DNA of 64,000 nt from assembly GCA_037138595.1 (NCBI GenBank), contig JBAXIB010000009.1, positions 1 through 64,000 of the forward strand, written 5' to 3'. The position numbers and the translations under genes were made by a program. Within the stretch, counting starts at the first letter, position 1, and each line of letters opens with the position of its first letter. Shown here piece after piece: positions 8,229-16,718 of the stretch. The notes below the pieces were generated by a model. The model was not told the origin of the DNA and searched no databases. It saw nothing but the letters and a program-made list of their open reading frames with translations. Source of the stretch: UBA4742 sp037138595 (GTDB lineage Bacteria > Actinomycetota > Acidimicrobiia > Acidimicrobiales > Acidimicrobilacustridaceae).

Positions 8229-8897
8229 ATGGCTATCGAAGTCGAGACAAAGGACTGCACGGCGTTAAGCGACGCCGAGCTGGCCGAGATGGCGGATATT
8301 TGCGCCGATGGCCCTGCCCGATTTGAGGTGGGTTTGCTGTCGAAGCAGGCCGAGGCGTGGGTGCTTGTCACTATGGCGCGTGAGGGTCGGTCGCTGAAGG
8401 CGTTTTCATTCAGCACGCTCGAGCGCATTGGTGGGACCCCCGCTGTGCTGATCGGCTTGGCGTCGATTCGTCGTACGTCAAAGCGCGATTCGATTATGCG
8501 GGCGATCATGGCGGATCAATATCGCCGAGCGGTACTGGCATTTCCTGATGAGGATGTTCTGGTCGGCACGCGAATCACCAACGCCGGAGGGTTTGAAGCA
8601 CTTCGGGCTCTTGAAGACATCATCCCGAGGCCAGCGCATCGGGCATCGGGTGAAGAGCGGGCGTGGGGTCGACGACTCGCGAAACGATTCGGTGTCCCGA
8701 CATCGAAATACAACGACCGCGATTTCACTGCGGCCGGCGATGGAGCATTTCCACTCGTATTTGATCATGACCCGCTGAAACCCGAAGCGATTGACGTTGA
8801 AGTCGTGGCAATCTTCGACAAGGTTGACGCGTCTCGCGGCGATTCGCTGATCATTTTCGGTTGGGCGATGGCCGAGCGTCTTGCGAAACTCGGTTAA
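8229..8897 (+). CDS. Uncharacterised 222-aa protein
   Basis: Not recognised with certainty. It has no signal peptide, membrane segment or metal motif. A central stretch (about 65-135: VLIGLASIRRTSKRD, later LVGTRITNAGGFEALRAL) looks like an alpha/beta fold, and the pattern of a beta strand, basic loop and long helix loosely recalls GNAT acetyltransferases. No acetyl-CoA P-loop is clear, so this is only a suggestion. The start ATG 8229 has GGGAG about 14 nt upstream. Codon use resembles its neighbours. It is followed after 41 bp by a nitroreductase, which may be cotranscribed. Confidence 0.75.
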   Translation: MAIEVETKDCTALSDAELAEMADICADGPARFEVGLLSKQAEAWVLVTMAREGRSLKAFSFSTLERIGGTPAVLIGLASIRRTSKRDSIMRAIMADQYRRAVLAFPDEDVLVGTRITNAGGFEALRALEDIIPRPAHRASGEERAWGRRLAKRFGVPTSKYNDRDFTAAGDGAFPLVFDHDPLKPEAIDVEVVAIFDKVDASRGDSLIIFGWAMAERLAKLG

Positions 8898-8938
8898 TAC
8901 CGAACGCGGCGGTTGCGAATCTGGCGGAGCGAGCGTCC

Positions 8939-9544
8939 GTGGAACTTGATGAAGTCATCCGACGGCGGCGGATGGTGCGATCATTCGAAGATCGACCACT
9001 GACGCCTGGAACCATCGAACGATTACTTGACCTGGCTGTGCGGGCCCCATCGGCCGGCTTTACCCAAGGGTGGGAGTTCATCGTCCTAGAAGGACCAAGC
9101 CAGACGGCCCGTTATTGGGACGTCACGCTGCCGGCCGCCCAACGCGAGTCGTTCCCGTGGCCGGGGTTGTTGAACGCGGCGGCCTTGGTCATTCCCCTGG
9201 CCCACGCGCAGGATTATGTCGATCGCTATGGCGAATCAGATAAAGCGGCGACCGGCCTTGGATCGTCGGTCGACGATTGGCCAGTTCCGTATTGGCTGAT
9301 TGACACCGCGATGACTGCGATGCTGCTGTTGCTCAGCGTCGTCGACGCGGAACTCGGCGCGTTGTTTTTTGGCATGTTCGAACACGAGCAGGCGGTTCTC
9401 ACTGCCCTCGGCGTGCCCGATGGTTTCCGGCCGATTGGGACTATCGCAATCGGCCACCCCGCGTCAGAAGGCAACTCACCAAGTCAATCGGTACGCCGCG
9501 GTCGGCGTCCGATGGCAAACATGATGCATCGGGGTGGTTGGTAG
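8939..9544 (+). CDS. Nitroreductase-family FMN oxidoreductase
   Basis: A short, dimeric-type nitroreductase of about 201 residues. Family signs are the N-terminal RRRMVRSFEDRPL with FMN-phosphate-binding arginines, then LLDLAVRAPSAGFTQGWEF, and near the end FRPIGTIAIGHP, which normally contacts FMN. These enzymes reduce nitro compounds, quinones or flavins with NAD(P)H; the substrate is unknown. GTG 8939 is chosen because it has GGAG about 10 nt upstream and begins right at the domain; a longer ORF starting at 8861 would overlap the previous gene. The end is convergent with the YyaL-type gene. Confidence 0.88.
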   Translation: MELDEVIRRRRMVRSFEDRPLTPGTIERLLDLAVRAPSAGFTQGWEFIVLEGPSQTARYWDVTLPAAQRESFPWPGLLNAAALVIPLAHAQDYVDRYGESDKAATGLGSSVDDWPVPYWLIDTAMTAMLLLLSVVDAELGALFFGMFEHEQAVLTALGVPDGFRPIGTIAIGHPASEGNSPSQSVRRGRRPMANMMHRGGW

Positions 9545-9565
9545 GGCGACGTCGTTTGCCGGAGG

Positions 9566-11608
9566 TCACGCAAGTTGCTGCATGAGTTCGACCGGAGTCG
9601 ATGAAGGCCTTTCGCAGGCGAAGTTTCGACAGACATACGCCTGGCCTTGGTTGGTTGGTCCGTTGTCGCGTTGGTTCCACAGCGGCGAGTCGTAGGGCTC
9701 GCCCCATGCGAGCACGGTGTTGGGGCGAAAGCGATCGGCAACGATGCGCAATAAGTCGGGGCGAACTCCAACGATTGCGATTTCGATAGTTCCGCGATTC
9801 CACAAGTCAACCGCAGCGAGAAGATGGCCAAACGCCGAAGGGTGGGTGGTTGCTGGCTCGGCCAACAAACGAAGGATGGCCGCGGAGTGGTCAGCGAACC
9901 GCTCGTTTCCCGTTAGCGCACCGAGTCGTAGCAGTCCGACGGCCGCGAGGCTATTGGCCGACGGCGTTGCATTGTCCATGAGATCTTTGGGTCGCGTCAC
10001 TAGCCGTTGTGCGTCACGACCAGTCGTGAACACGCCTCCGTTTTCGTCGTCCCAGAACAGGTCGATGAGTTGTTCAGCGAGTTCTTGAGCCGTGTTAATC
10101 CAGCGGGCTTGGCCGCTGGCTTCGCCAAGTCGAGTGAAAGCATCGATGAGTGCGCCGTAGTCACCAGCGTACGCGAGGTGTTGTGCTCGACCATCGGAGT
10201 CGGTCGCTCTATCATCTTGGGCCCTTGGACCGAGCCCTTGCTGCCATGATCGAAGCCAGCGGCCGTCTTCTCGGCGAAGGTTCGCAAGAAGGAACTCGCC
10301 CGTTTCGATAGCGAGAGCAAGCCAATCACCGTTTTCGGTAGCGAGAGCGGCTTCGGCAACAGTCGCAATCATGAGGGCGTTCCATTCGGTGAGCACTTTG
10401 TCATCCAATCCGGGCCGGGGTCGCTTCGCTCGATGTTCGAACAATGCTCGTCGAGCGTGTTCGATGTCCTCGGGGCGAATGAGATCACCACGGACCGGAC
10501 GATTGAGAATGGTGCGGCCCTCAAAGTTGCCGTCGGCGGTGACGCCCCACCAGTCGGCAGCGCGTTGTGCTTGGGTACCGAGTACCGCTTGGAGCTCCTC
10601 GAGTTGCCACGTATAAAACGCGCCTTCCTCGGCGTGTCCGTCGCTCGTGAGGGAATCGGCATCTTCAGCAGAAAAGTATCCGCCCTTCTCGTGCCGCATT
10701 TCGTGATTCACGTAGTTGATGGTTTCGGTGAGTATTTGGAGGTAACGATCGGCACCAGTGACTTGCCATGCGTGCAGGTAGACCTTGGCCAGTAACGCTT
10801 GGTCGTAGAGCATTTTCTCGAAGTGGGGGACGAGCCACTGTCGGTCCACCGAGTACCGAGCGAAGCCACCACCGATTTGGTCGTACATGCCGCCTGATGC
10901 CATGGCATCAAGTGAGGTGGTGACCATGTCCAAAATCTCCGCCGACTGAGTTGTGACATAGGTTCGCAGGAGAAATTCGAGACTCATGGTCTGAGGAAAC
11001 TTCGGAGCCGATCCGAATCCTCCCCATTCATGATCGAACGAGGCTGCAAGTGCATTGCTGGCATGGGTGAGGGCTTCATCGCCAGGAACTACATCGCGAG
11101 CGGTGAACTGCGCTCCTCGACTCATTGCGTCGACCATCTCTGAAGCTTGTTCATCGAGGTCGCTTCGTCGGTTGCGCCACACGTCATCGATTCGGCGCAG
11201 GAGGTCGGAAAAACTGATCATGTTGCCGCGCGGCTCGCGGGGGAAGTAGGTCCCGCCGAAGAAAGGTTTACCGTCGGGCATCAGGAATACCGTCATTGGC
11301 CACCCACCGCGACCACTCATTGCTTGCACTGCGTCCATATAGATCGCGTCAATGTCTGGTCGTTCTTCTCGGTCGACCTTGACACTGATGACGAGCTCAT
11401 TCATGAGCGCGGCGGTAGCAGGGTCTTCAAAGGATTCATGGGCCATTACATGACACCAGTGACACGCTGAATAACCGATCGATAACAAAACTGGTTTGTC
11501 CTCGATGCGAGCCCGCTCGAACGCTTCTTCCCCCCAGGGAAACCAATCGACGGGGTTGTCTGCGTGTTGTCGAAGGTAGGGCGAGGTTTCGTTTGTGAGG
11601 CGATTCAT
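9566..11608 (-). CDS. Thioredoxin-domain protein of the YyaL/SPATA20 (DUF255) family
   Basis: A 680-residue cytoplasmic protein with an N-terminal thioredoxin-like domain (about 1-165) and a C-terminal (alpha/alpha)6-barrel resembling N-acylglucosamine epimerases and glycosidases. The start NRLTNETSPYLRQHADNPVDW and the redox motif SACHWCHVM (CHWC, about 48-51) are hallmarks, followed by VDREERPDID and GGWPMTVFL. The biochemical role of the family is not established; mammalian homologues are called spermatogenesis-associated protein 20. It starts 52 bp from the divergent SDR gene at 11661. Confidence 0.93.
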   Translation of the reverse strand: MNRLTNETSPYLRQHADNPVDWFPWGEEAFERARIEDKPVLLSIGYSACHWCHVMAHESFEDPATAALMNELVISVKVDREERPDIDAIYMDAVQAMSGRGGWPMTVFLMPDGKPFFGGTYFPREPRGNMISFSDLLRRIDDVWRNRRSDLDEQASEMVDAMSRGAQFTARDVVPGDEALTHASNALAASFDHEWGGFGSAPKFPQTMSLEFLLRTYVTTQSAEILDMVTTSLDAMASGGMYDQIGGGFARYSVDRQWLVPHFEKMLYDQALLAKVYLHAWQVTGADRYLQILTETINYVNHEMRHEKGGYFSAEDADSLTSDGHAEEGAFYTWQLEELQAVLGTQAQRAADWWGVTADGNFEGRTILNRPVRGDLIRPEDIEHARRALFEHRAKRPRPGLDDKVLTEWNALMIATVAEAALATENGDWLALAIETGEFLLANLRREDGRWLRSWQQGLGPRAQDDRATDSDGRAQHLAYAGDYGALIDAFTRLGEASGQARWINTAQELAEQLIDLFWDDENGGVFTTGRDAQRLVTRPKDLMDNATPSANSLAAVGLLRLGALTGNERFADHSAAILRLLAEPATTHPSAFGHLLAAVDLWNRGTIEIAIVGVRPDLLRIVADRFRPNTVLAWGEPYDSPLWNQRDNGPTNQGQAYVCRNFACERPSSTPVELMQQLA

Positions 11609-11660
11609 TGTTTCAACCTAGCGGTGCGACTCGAGAGTTCGAGCCTCTACAGTCGCTCGC

Positions 11661-12416
11661 ATGGATATCCGTATTGATGGCAAAGTTGCGGTGGTTACCG
11701 GTGGCTCCCGGGGGATTGGGCGGGCGATAGCGGCGGCATTGGCGGCAAGTGGAGCCTCGGTAATGCTGGTCTCCCGTAAACGAGACCAGCTTGAACGCAC
11801 CGCCGAGGCGATTCGATCGGAGACCGGCGGTTCAATTGAGTTTCATGTCGCAAACGCTGGCGATCCCGATCTCGCTGAACAGTGCGTTGCAGAAACGGTC
11901 GAACGCTTCGGATCAGTTGACATTTTGGTCAATAACGCCGCGACGAATCCCTATTTCGGGCCAACCATGGAAATCGGCATCGAGCAGTTCGACAAGACGG
12001 TGGCGGTGAACTGGAGAGGAGCCCTGGTGTGGTCGCAGCAGGTTTGGCGAGCGTGGATGGCCGATCATGGCGGCGTGATCTTGAACATTGCCTCGGTCGG
12101 AGGCTTCAGCGTGGAGCCTTCAATCGGCATCTACAACGGAACCAAAGCGGCGCTGATGCACTTGACTCGACAATTAGCTCTGGAGCTTTCGCCCAGCGTC
12201 CGAGTCAATGGGATCGCGCCCGGGTTGGTCAAGACCGATATGGCTCGGGCGCTCTGGGAACCGAACGAGGCAGCTATTGCCCGACGGATGCCCGCTGGGC
12301 GTTTGGGCGAACCCGATGACATCGCGAATGCAGCAGTGTTTCTCTGCTCGGATGCTTCATCTTGGATCACCGGAACCACCATGGTGATTGACGGCGGGCT
12401 CCTCCTGCAGGGTTGA
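11661..12416 (+). CDS. Short-chain dehydrogenase/reductase
   Basis: A 251-residue classical SDR. It has the nucleotide-binding GGSRGIGRAIA (about 15-25), the structural NNAAT, and the catalytic Ser-Tyr-Lys in NIASVGGFSVEP and YNGTKAAL. The C-terminal SSWITGTTMVIDGG is typical. The arginine after the first glycine loop (LVSRKRDQ) favours NADP(H). The substrate cannot be inferred; such enzymes are often annotated as 3-ketoacyl reductases, but fabG of the fatty-acid operon is at 55121. It stands alone between the divergent YyaL gene and the opposite-strand pilin gene. Confidence 0.9.
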   Translation: MDIRIDGKVAVVTGGSRGIGRAIAAALAASGASVMLVSRKRDQLERTAEAIRSETGGSIEFHVANAGDPDLAEQCVAETVERFGSVDILVNNAATNPYFGPTMEIGIEQFDKTVAVNWRGALVWSQQVWRAWMADHGGVILNIASVGGFSVEPSIGIYNGTKAALMHLTRQLALELSPSVRVNGIAPGLVKTDMARALWEPNEAAIARRMPAGRLGEPDDIANAAVFLCSDASSWITGTTMVIDGGLLLQG

Positions 12417-12442
12417 CGTGCGGAGAGCTGCGCGACGAAGCG

Positions 12443-12631
12443 TTATCCCTTTACCGATGAACCCACCGCGCTGAACTTGGTGGAAGCGGATCGCCCAAAA
12501 AAGGTGACCGACAACACGCACACCACGCTGATCAAGGCGACGAGCAACGCGTACTCAACGAGCGAGGCGCCGCGATCTGTTTTGCACCGAGCTTGTAGCC
12601 ATGCACTGGTGAATTGAAATGCGACAACCAT
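12443..12631 (-). CDS. Flp-family type IVb pilin
   Basis: A 62-residue prepilin. A short basic leader ending CKTDRG is followed by ASLVEYALLVALISVVCVLSV. This matches the class IVb prepilin peptidase site, with cleavage after Gly20 and Glu at +5 of the mature protein next to Tyr (the Flp Glu-Tyr pair). One hydrophobic helix and a short polar tail follow. Tad/Flp pilins build adhesion pili, but no tadA, tadB, tadC, cpaB or prepilin peptidase gene is in this window, so it is an orphan pilin gene. The ATG at 12631 fits the usual leader length. Confidence 0.85.
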   Translation of the reverse strand: MVVAFQFTSAWLQARCKTDRGASLVEYALLVALISVVCVLSVTFFGRSASTKFSAVGSSVKG

Positions 12632-12808
12632 GCGAATACCCCTTCAAAATCTGATCGACCGAATGTCCACGAAAGCGGATCACTTCGCAATGAGTATCGG
12701 ATTGCAATTGGCCCGTCCTCAGGTCCTAACGGCCCATATTGACGGTCCAAATGACTCATTTGCTGAATCGTTGGTCCATTGGTCACACGGTAAGTCGTTA
12801 GCCAAGAT

Positions 12809-13927
12809 TCACAGTGAATGGCGTTCAATTTTGCCAAGCAACGTGCGGGGGAGTGCCTCGACCAGCTCAATAGCTCGTGGTGCGGCAAATGCGGGAAGCT
12901 GCAGCTTCGCGTGCTCGCGCAATTCGATCAGGGTGGGCGGCGACTCTTGGCTAGACGCGACAACTACTGCGACGACCGTTTGACCCCATTCGGGGTCGTC
13001 GCGGCCGACCACGGCGACCTCAGCGACCCCTGGATGCTGGGCGAGCACGTTTTCGACTGCGATCGGCCAGACATTTTCACCACCGGTGATAATCAGCTCG
13101 TGGCGGCGGCCATGGACGATGAGTTTCCCTTGTTCATCCCATTCACCGGCATCGTCGGTGGCAAGCCATCCGTCGCTATCTTTCGGGTCGAAGTCATCTC
13201 GATAACAACGCAACACCATCGGGCCACGAACTTGGATCTCACCGTCCACGATGCGGACCTCTGCGCCGTCAAGCGGCACACCGTCATAGACGAACGCGCT
13301 GCCGGTCTCGGTCATGCCGTAACTGATGACGGCATTGTCGGGTACAACCGCGGGTGGAGCCGATCCACCGATGACGAGTTTGCGAAACAGCGACGGATCG
13401 ATGCGGGCCAGTGCGGTCGGCACGACGGTCGAGAGCGTGGCGCCTCGTTTGGCCGCGTCGGTGACTCGTTGTGCATCGAATCCATCATGGACTTCCAATG
13501 CGGTGTTGGTATGTAACGCGCGGGTTACGACTGAAAGGCCAGCGACGTGAGCCAGAGGCAAACAGCACAGCCACCGGTCATTCGATGGATCGACGCCGAG
13601 ACGCGCGCTGGTTGCGCTCGCAGAGGCAGCAATTGACTGATGGGTATGGACAATGCCCTTTGGTGTTCCGGTTGATCCGCTGGTCGCGATGACGAGCGCA
13701 TCACCATCCTGTGTGGGTCGCCCGTTGGGCCGTCGACTCTCGTGCCCAGCGGCATCTATCACCGATGAAATCGCCATTTCGGTGAAGAGTCGCTCAACCG
13801 CGATCGGAGGCAGACGAGGGTCGACTGGAAAAATGGCGTCGCCTCGATCCCAGACTCGCTGCAACACCTTGACAAAGGCCGGACCACCGGGAACAGCGAC
13901 CGCAACGAGATCTCGCACGGCACTCAC
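12809..13927 (-). CDS. menE: o-Succinylbenzoate-CoA ligase (MenE), AMP-forming
   Basis: Activates o-succinylbenzoate to its CoA thioester for menaquinone synthesis. The ANL-superfamily motifs are present: SGSTGTPKGIVHTH (phosphate loop), SYGMTETGSA (A5) and DGWLATDDAGEW, with the hinge and the C-terminal catalytic lysine in LPRTLLGKIERHSL. At 372 residues it is shorter than most, with a reduced N-terminal domain, as usual for actinobacterial MenE. The specific name rests on its position facing menB in the men locus; motifs alone would only say acyl-CoA synthetase. Divergent from menB across 80 bp that hold an inverted repeat. Confidence 0.85.
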   Translation of the reverse strand: MSAVRDLVAVAVPGGPAFVKVLQRVWDRGDAIFPVDPRLPPIAVERLFTEMAISSVIDAAGHESRRPNGRPTQDGDALVIATSGSTGTPKGIVHTHQSIAASASATSARLGVDPSNDRWLCCLPLAHVAGLSVVTRALHTNTALEVHDGFDAQRVTDAAKRGATLSTVVPTALARIDPSLFRKLVIGGSAPPAVVPDNAVISYGMTETGSAFVYDGVPLDGAEVRIVDGEIQVRGPMVLRCYRDDFDPKDSDGWLATDDAGEWDEQGKLIVHGRRHELIITGGENVWPIAVENVLAQHPGVAEVAVVGRDDPEWGQTVVAVVVASSQESPPTLIELREHAKLQLPAFAAPRAIELVEALPRTLLGKIERHSL

Positions 13928-13957
13928 CGTAGCGATCTGAGTTCGGCAAAGTTGATT

Positions 13958-13985
13958 CGAGGTCGGCTGATTCGTGCCGGCCTCG
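13958..13985. promoter_or_regulatory. Inverted repeat between divergent menE and menB
   Basis: Arms CGAGGTCGGC (13958-13967) and GCCGGCCTCG (13976-13985) pair over 10 bp with one G-T wobble around an 8-nt spacer. It sits 22 bp before the menB GTG and 30 bp from the menE start. It could be an operator serving both promoters or a hairpin in the menB leader; nothing shows which. Confidence 0.4.
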
Positions 13986-14007
13986 CAAATCGCGCAACAC
14001 TTTCACC

Positions 14008-14862
14008 GTGACTAAGACGACGATTCGTTCCGCGGCCGACTGGAAACCTTCTGGTGACTACTCCGACATTCGGTATGAGACAGCTGGAGGCATCGCAAAA
14101 ATAACGATTTGCCGACCTGAGGTTCGAAATGCGTTTCGGCCTCAGACCCTGTTCGAGTTGGCGCAGGCGTTCAACCTCGCTCGAGACGATGACAAAGTCG
14201 GCGTCATTATTTTGACTGGTGAAGGTGACCTGGCTTTTTGTTCTGGAGGCGATCAGCGGATACGCGGCGCCGATGGCTATATCGGTGACGACGAAGTAGC
14301 CGAGAAAGGTATTGGCCGCCTGAACGTTCTTGATCTCCAAATACAGATCAGGCGCACACCGAAGCCAGTGGTCGCCATGATCGCTGGCTATGCCGTCGGC
14401 GGCGGCCATGTCCTGCATGTGGTTTGTGACCTGAGCATCGCAGCCGATAACGCACAGTTTGGGCAAACCGGGCCGAAGGTTGGATCATTTGACGGTGGTT
14501 ACGGATCGGGGTTGCTCGCAGCCAACATCGGTCAAAAGAAGGCGCGTGAGATCTGGTTTCTTTGTCGCCTCTATGACGCGCAGCAGGCGCTTGACATGGG
14601 TTTGGTCAATACCGTGGTTCCACTAGCCGAACTCGAAGAAACGACAGTCGAATGGTGCCGTGAGATGTTGGCGATGTCACCGTTGGCGTTGCGCATGATC
14701 AAAGCGTCAATGAATGCTGCCGACGATGGCCTAGCCGGAATCCAGCAACTCGCCGGTGACGCGACGCTGTTGTTCTATATGTCTGAAGAAGCACAAGAAG
14801 GCCGCGACGCGTATGTCGAGAAGCGCAAACCAGATTTTGATCGGTTCCCCAAGCGCCCATGA
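14008..14862 (+). CDS. menB: 1,4-Dihydroxy-2-naphthoyl-CoA synthase
   Basis: Crotonase-fold enzyme that cyclises o-succinylbenzoyl-CoA to 1,4-dihydroxy-2-naphthoyl-CoA. Typical MenB segments are ARITICRPEVRNAF-like text early on, FCSGGDQRIRG, the oxyanion-hole region VAMIAGYAVGGGHVLH, and GQTGPKVGSFDGGYGSGLLA, where the conserved Asp/Tyr/Gly of MenB lie. The tail EGRDAYVEKRKPDFDRFP is characteristic of MenB rather than of general enoyl-CoA hydratases. The length of 284 residues is normal. Its stop overlaps menA by 4 bp (ATGA), which suggests cotranslation. Confidence 0.95.
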   Translation: MTKTTIRSAADWKPSGDYSDIRYETAGGIAKITICRPEVRNAFRPQTLFELAQAFNLARDDDKVGVIILTGEGDLAFCSGGDQRIRGADGYIGDDEVAEKGIGRLNVLDLQIQIRRTPKPVVAMIAGYAVGGGHVLHVVCDLSIAADNAQFGQTGPKVGSFDGGYGSGLLAANIGQKKAREIWFLCRLYDAQQALDMGLVNTVVPLAELEETTVEWCREMLAMSPLALRMIKASMNAADDGLAGIQQLAGDATLLFYMSEEAQEGRDAYVEKRKPDFDRFPKRP

Positions 14863-15839
14863 CTGATCCAACGCCAAGCGGTTCGCCAGGCGGGAATGCG
14901 AATTCGCAACCGGTGGGTTGGCATTTGTGGCTCGCCGGGGCGCGCCCGCGGACCTTGCCGGCCGCAGTTGTCCCAGTCCTTGTCGGAACCGCAGTTGCCG
15001 CAGGGATGGCACGCATGGGAACCCACGGCGACCTTGCGGGTGTTCGCACTGGACTCAAGGGCATCATCTTGTGGCGGACAATCGCCGCGATGATCGTCGC
15101 TTTGGGGATCCAGGTTGGTACCAATTTCGCTAACGATTACAGCGATGGGGTCAAGGGCACGGACAATGTCACCAGGGTTGGGCCGCTTCGACTTGTTGGC
15201 TCAGGTTTGAAGTCGCCTGGCGCAGTGAAGGCGGCCGCATTGATGGCGTTTGCGGTTGCTGCATGCGGTGGACTGTTGTTGGCATTGGTGACGACTTGGT
15301 GGCTCGTTGCGGTTGGTTTGGTGTGCTTCGCAGCCGGGTGGCTCTATACCGGCGGACCGAAGCCCTACGGGTACTACGGCTTTGGTGAACTATTCGTCTT
15401 TGTCTTTTTCGGATTGGTGGCGACGATCGGTTCGACGTTCGTCCAGCTCGAAACGATCCCGTGGCTTGCGGTCGCGTGTGCCGTGCCGGTGGGAGCGCTC
15501 GCGACTGCATTGCTCATTGTCAATAACTTGCGCGATATTCCAACCGATGCTGTGTCCGGCAAGCGAACGTTGGCGGTTCGGATGGGTGATCAACGAACGC
15601 GCGTGTTCTACGTCATTGTCATGGTCGTTCCGTATTTCACGCTTCCCGTAATCGCCGGTTTGGGACGTCGGCCGCTTGCGGTCCTTGCATTTGCCGTCAT
15701 TTTCTTGGCTCAGCGGCCGATCTTGATGGTTTTGCAAGGGGCGAAAGGTCCTGCGCTGATCCCGGTGCTCGGCCGCACGGGTCAGGTGCAGCTGGCGTTC
15801 GGATTGGCGTTGGCGGCCGGGTTATTCATCTCGGGCTGA
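14859..15839 (+). CDS. menA: 1,4-Dihydroxy-2-naphthoate polyprenyltransferase
   Basis: Membrane UbiA-superfamily prenyltransferase that attaches the isoprenoid tail to dihydroxynaphthoate, giving demethylmenaquinone. The 326-residue protein has eight or nine hydrophobic helices. The first Asp-rich motif is NFANDYSDGVKGTD (about 88-101), binding Mg-diphosphate, followed by RVGPLRLV; the second is NNLRDIPTDAVSGKRTLAVR (about 221-240). Start ATG 14859 overlaps the menB stop. The 3' end overlaps the convergent menH-like gene by 18 bp, so the two transcripts are antisense at their ends. Confidence 0.94.
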   Translation: MTDPTPSGSPGGNANSQPVGWHLWLAGARPRTLPAAVVPVLVGTAVAAGMARMGTHGDLAGVRTGLKGIILWRTIAAMIVALGIQVGTNFANDYSDGVKGTDNVTRVGPLRLVGSGLKSPGAVKAAALMAFAVAACGGLLLALVTTWWLVAVGLVCFAAGWLYTGGPKPYGYYGFGELFVFVFFGLVATIGSTFVQLETIPWLAVACAVPVGALATALLIVNNLRDIPTDAVSGKRTLAVRMGDQRTRVFYVIVMVVPYFTLPVIAGLGRRPLAVLAFAVIFLAQRPILMVLQGAKGPALIPVLGRTGQVQLAFGLALAAGLFISG

Positions 15840-16691
15840 AGTTTCGCTTGGTCGAAGCTGGCGTGTCTCCGAACGAGTCGTTCGCGCAAGCCATTCCAGA
15901 ATGAGGTTGACTACAACATCGGGCTGGTCAAGATGCACGCTGTGTCCAGCGTTGGCGACGAGCACACATTCGGCATTGCCGCCAATACCTGCGCTGATTC
16001 GAGTTGCTAGCTGCGCGAACTTTTTGTCATTCGTTCCAGCGATGATGAGCACCGGTACAGCGATTTCGTGGAGACGATCCCAAAGCGGAACTTGGTTGCC
16101 CACACCCGCCAGCCGCAAACTTGATGCAAGTCCTTCGGCCGAATTGTCGAGTCGTTCTTCACGGTGTTGACGGAGGTCGGAAAGACCGCCAAACATCGGA
16201 AGGGCTAACCAGTCATGAAGAAATGCCGGCACACCAAATGCGACAATTCGGTTCGCCAGTTCGTTATCGGTCCGGTGTCGATCGCGTCGTTGTTCTACGT
16301 CCTCGATACCAGCGGTGGCACTGATCAAAATCAGATGGGTGACACGGTCGGGGTGATTGAGTGCGACATGCAAACACATGCGCGCACCCATCGAGTAACC
16401 GCAATAGGTTCCTAAGCCACCGACGGCAGCGATCGCTTCGCCTGATTCGATGAGGTCAAACTCACTGGTTCGCGATGTCCCATGACCTGGCGCATCGACC
16501 AATAGGAGTTCGTGTTTGGCTGCGAGAGCAACATCGATCGGGCCCCAACAACGCCCATTTTGGGCGAATCCGTGGACCATCACAATCGGGTCAGCAGGCT
16601 CTAGATCCGGGGGACGGACAGGTTCGCGAGCGTCGATGCGCCGAAATCCGAGAGGCGCTGCGTCGGGATCGTTAACTCGTCTAGGGACCAT
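15822..16691 (-). CDS. menH: Alpha/beta hydrolase, probable SHCHC synthase MenH
   Basis: Serine-type alpha/beta-hydrolase of 289 residues. It has MVHGFAQNGRCWG (oxyanion region), LVDAPGHGTSR, the nucleophile elbow GYSMGAR, Asp in IAGTNDKKF and His in NAGHSVHLDQP, so the triad is complete. MenH removes pyruvate from SEPHCHC to give SHCHC. The assignment depends mainly on its location between menA and menD; the sequence alone fits many hydrolases. ATG 16691 lies 27 bp from the divergent menD start, and the first 35 residues precede the domain, so a downstream start is possible. Confidence 0.75.
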   Translation of the reverse strand: MVPRRVNDPDAAPLGFRRIDAREPVRPPDLEPADPIVMVHGFAQNGRCWGPIDVALAAKHELLLVDAPGHGTSRTSEFDLIESGEAIAAVGGLGTYCGYSMGARMCLHVALNHPDRVTHLILISATAGIEDVEQRRDRHRTDNELANRIVAFGVPAFLHDWLALPMFGGLSDLRQHREERLDNSAEGLASSLRLAGVGNQVPLWDRLHEIAVPVLIIAGTNDKKFAQLATRISAGIGGNAECVLVANAGHSVHLDQPDVVVNLILEWLARTTRSETRQLRPSETSARDE

Positions 16692-16718
16692 GTCGAGTCC
16701 AAACGTAGGCTGTGGACC

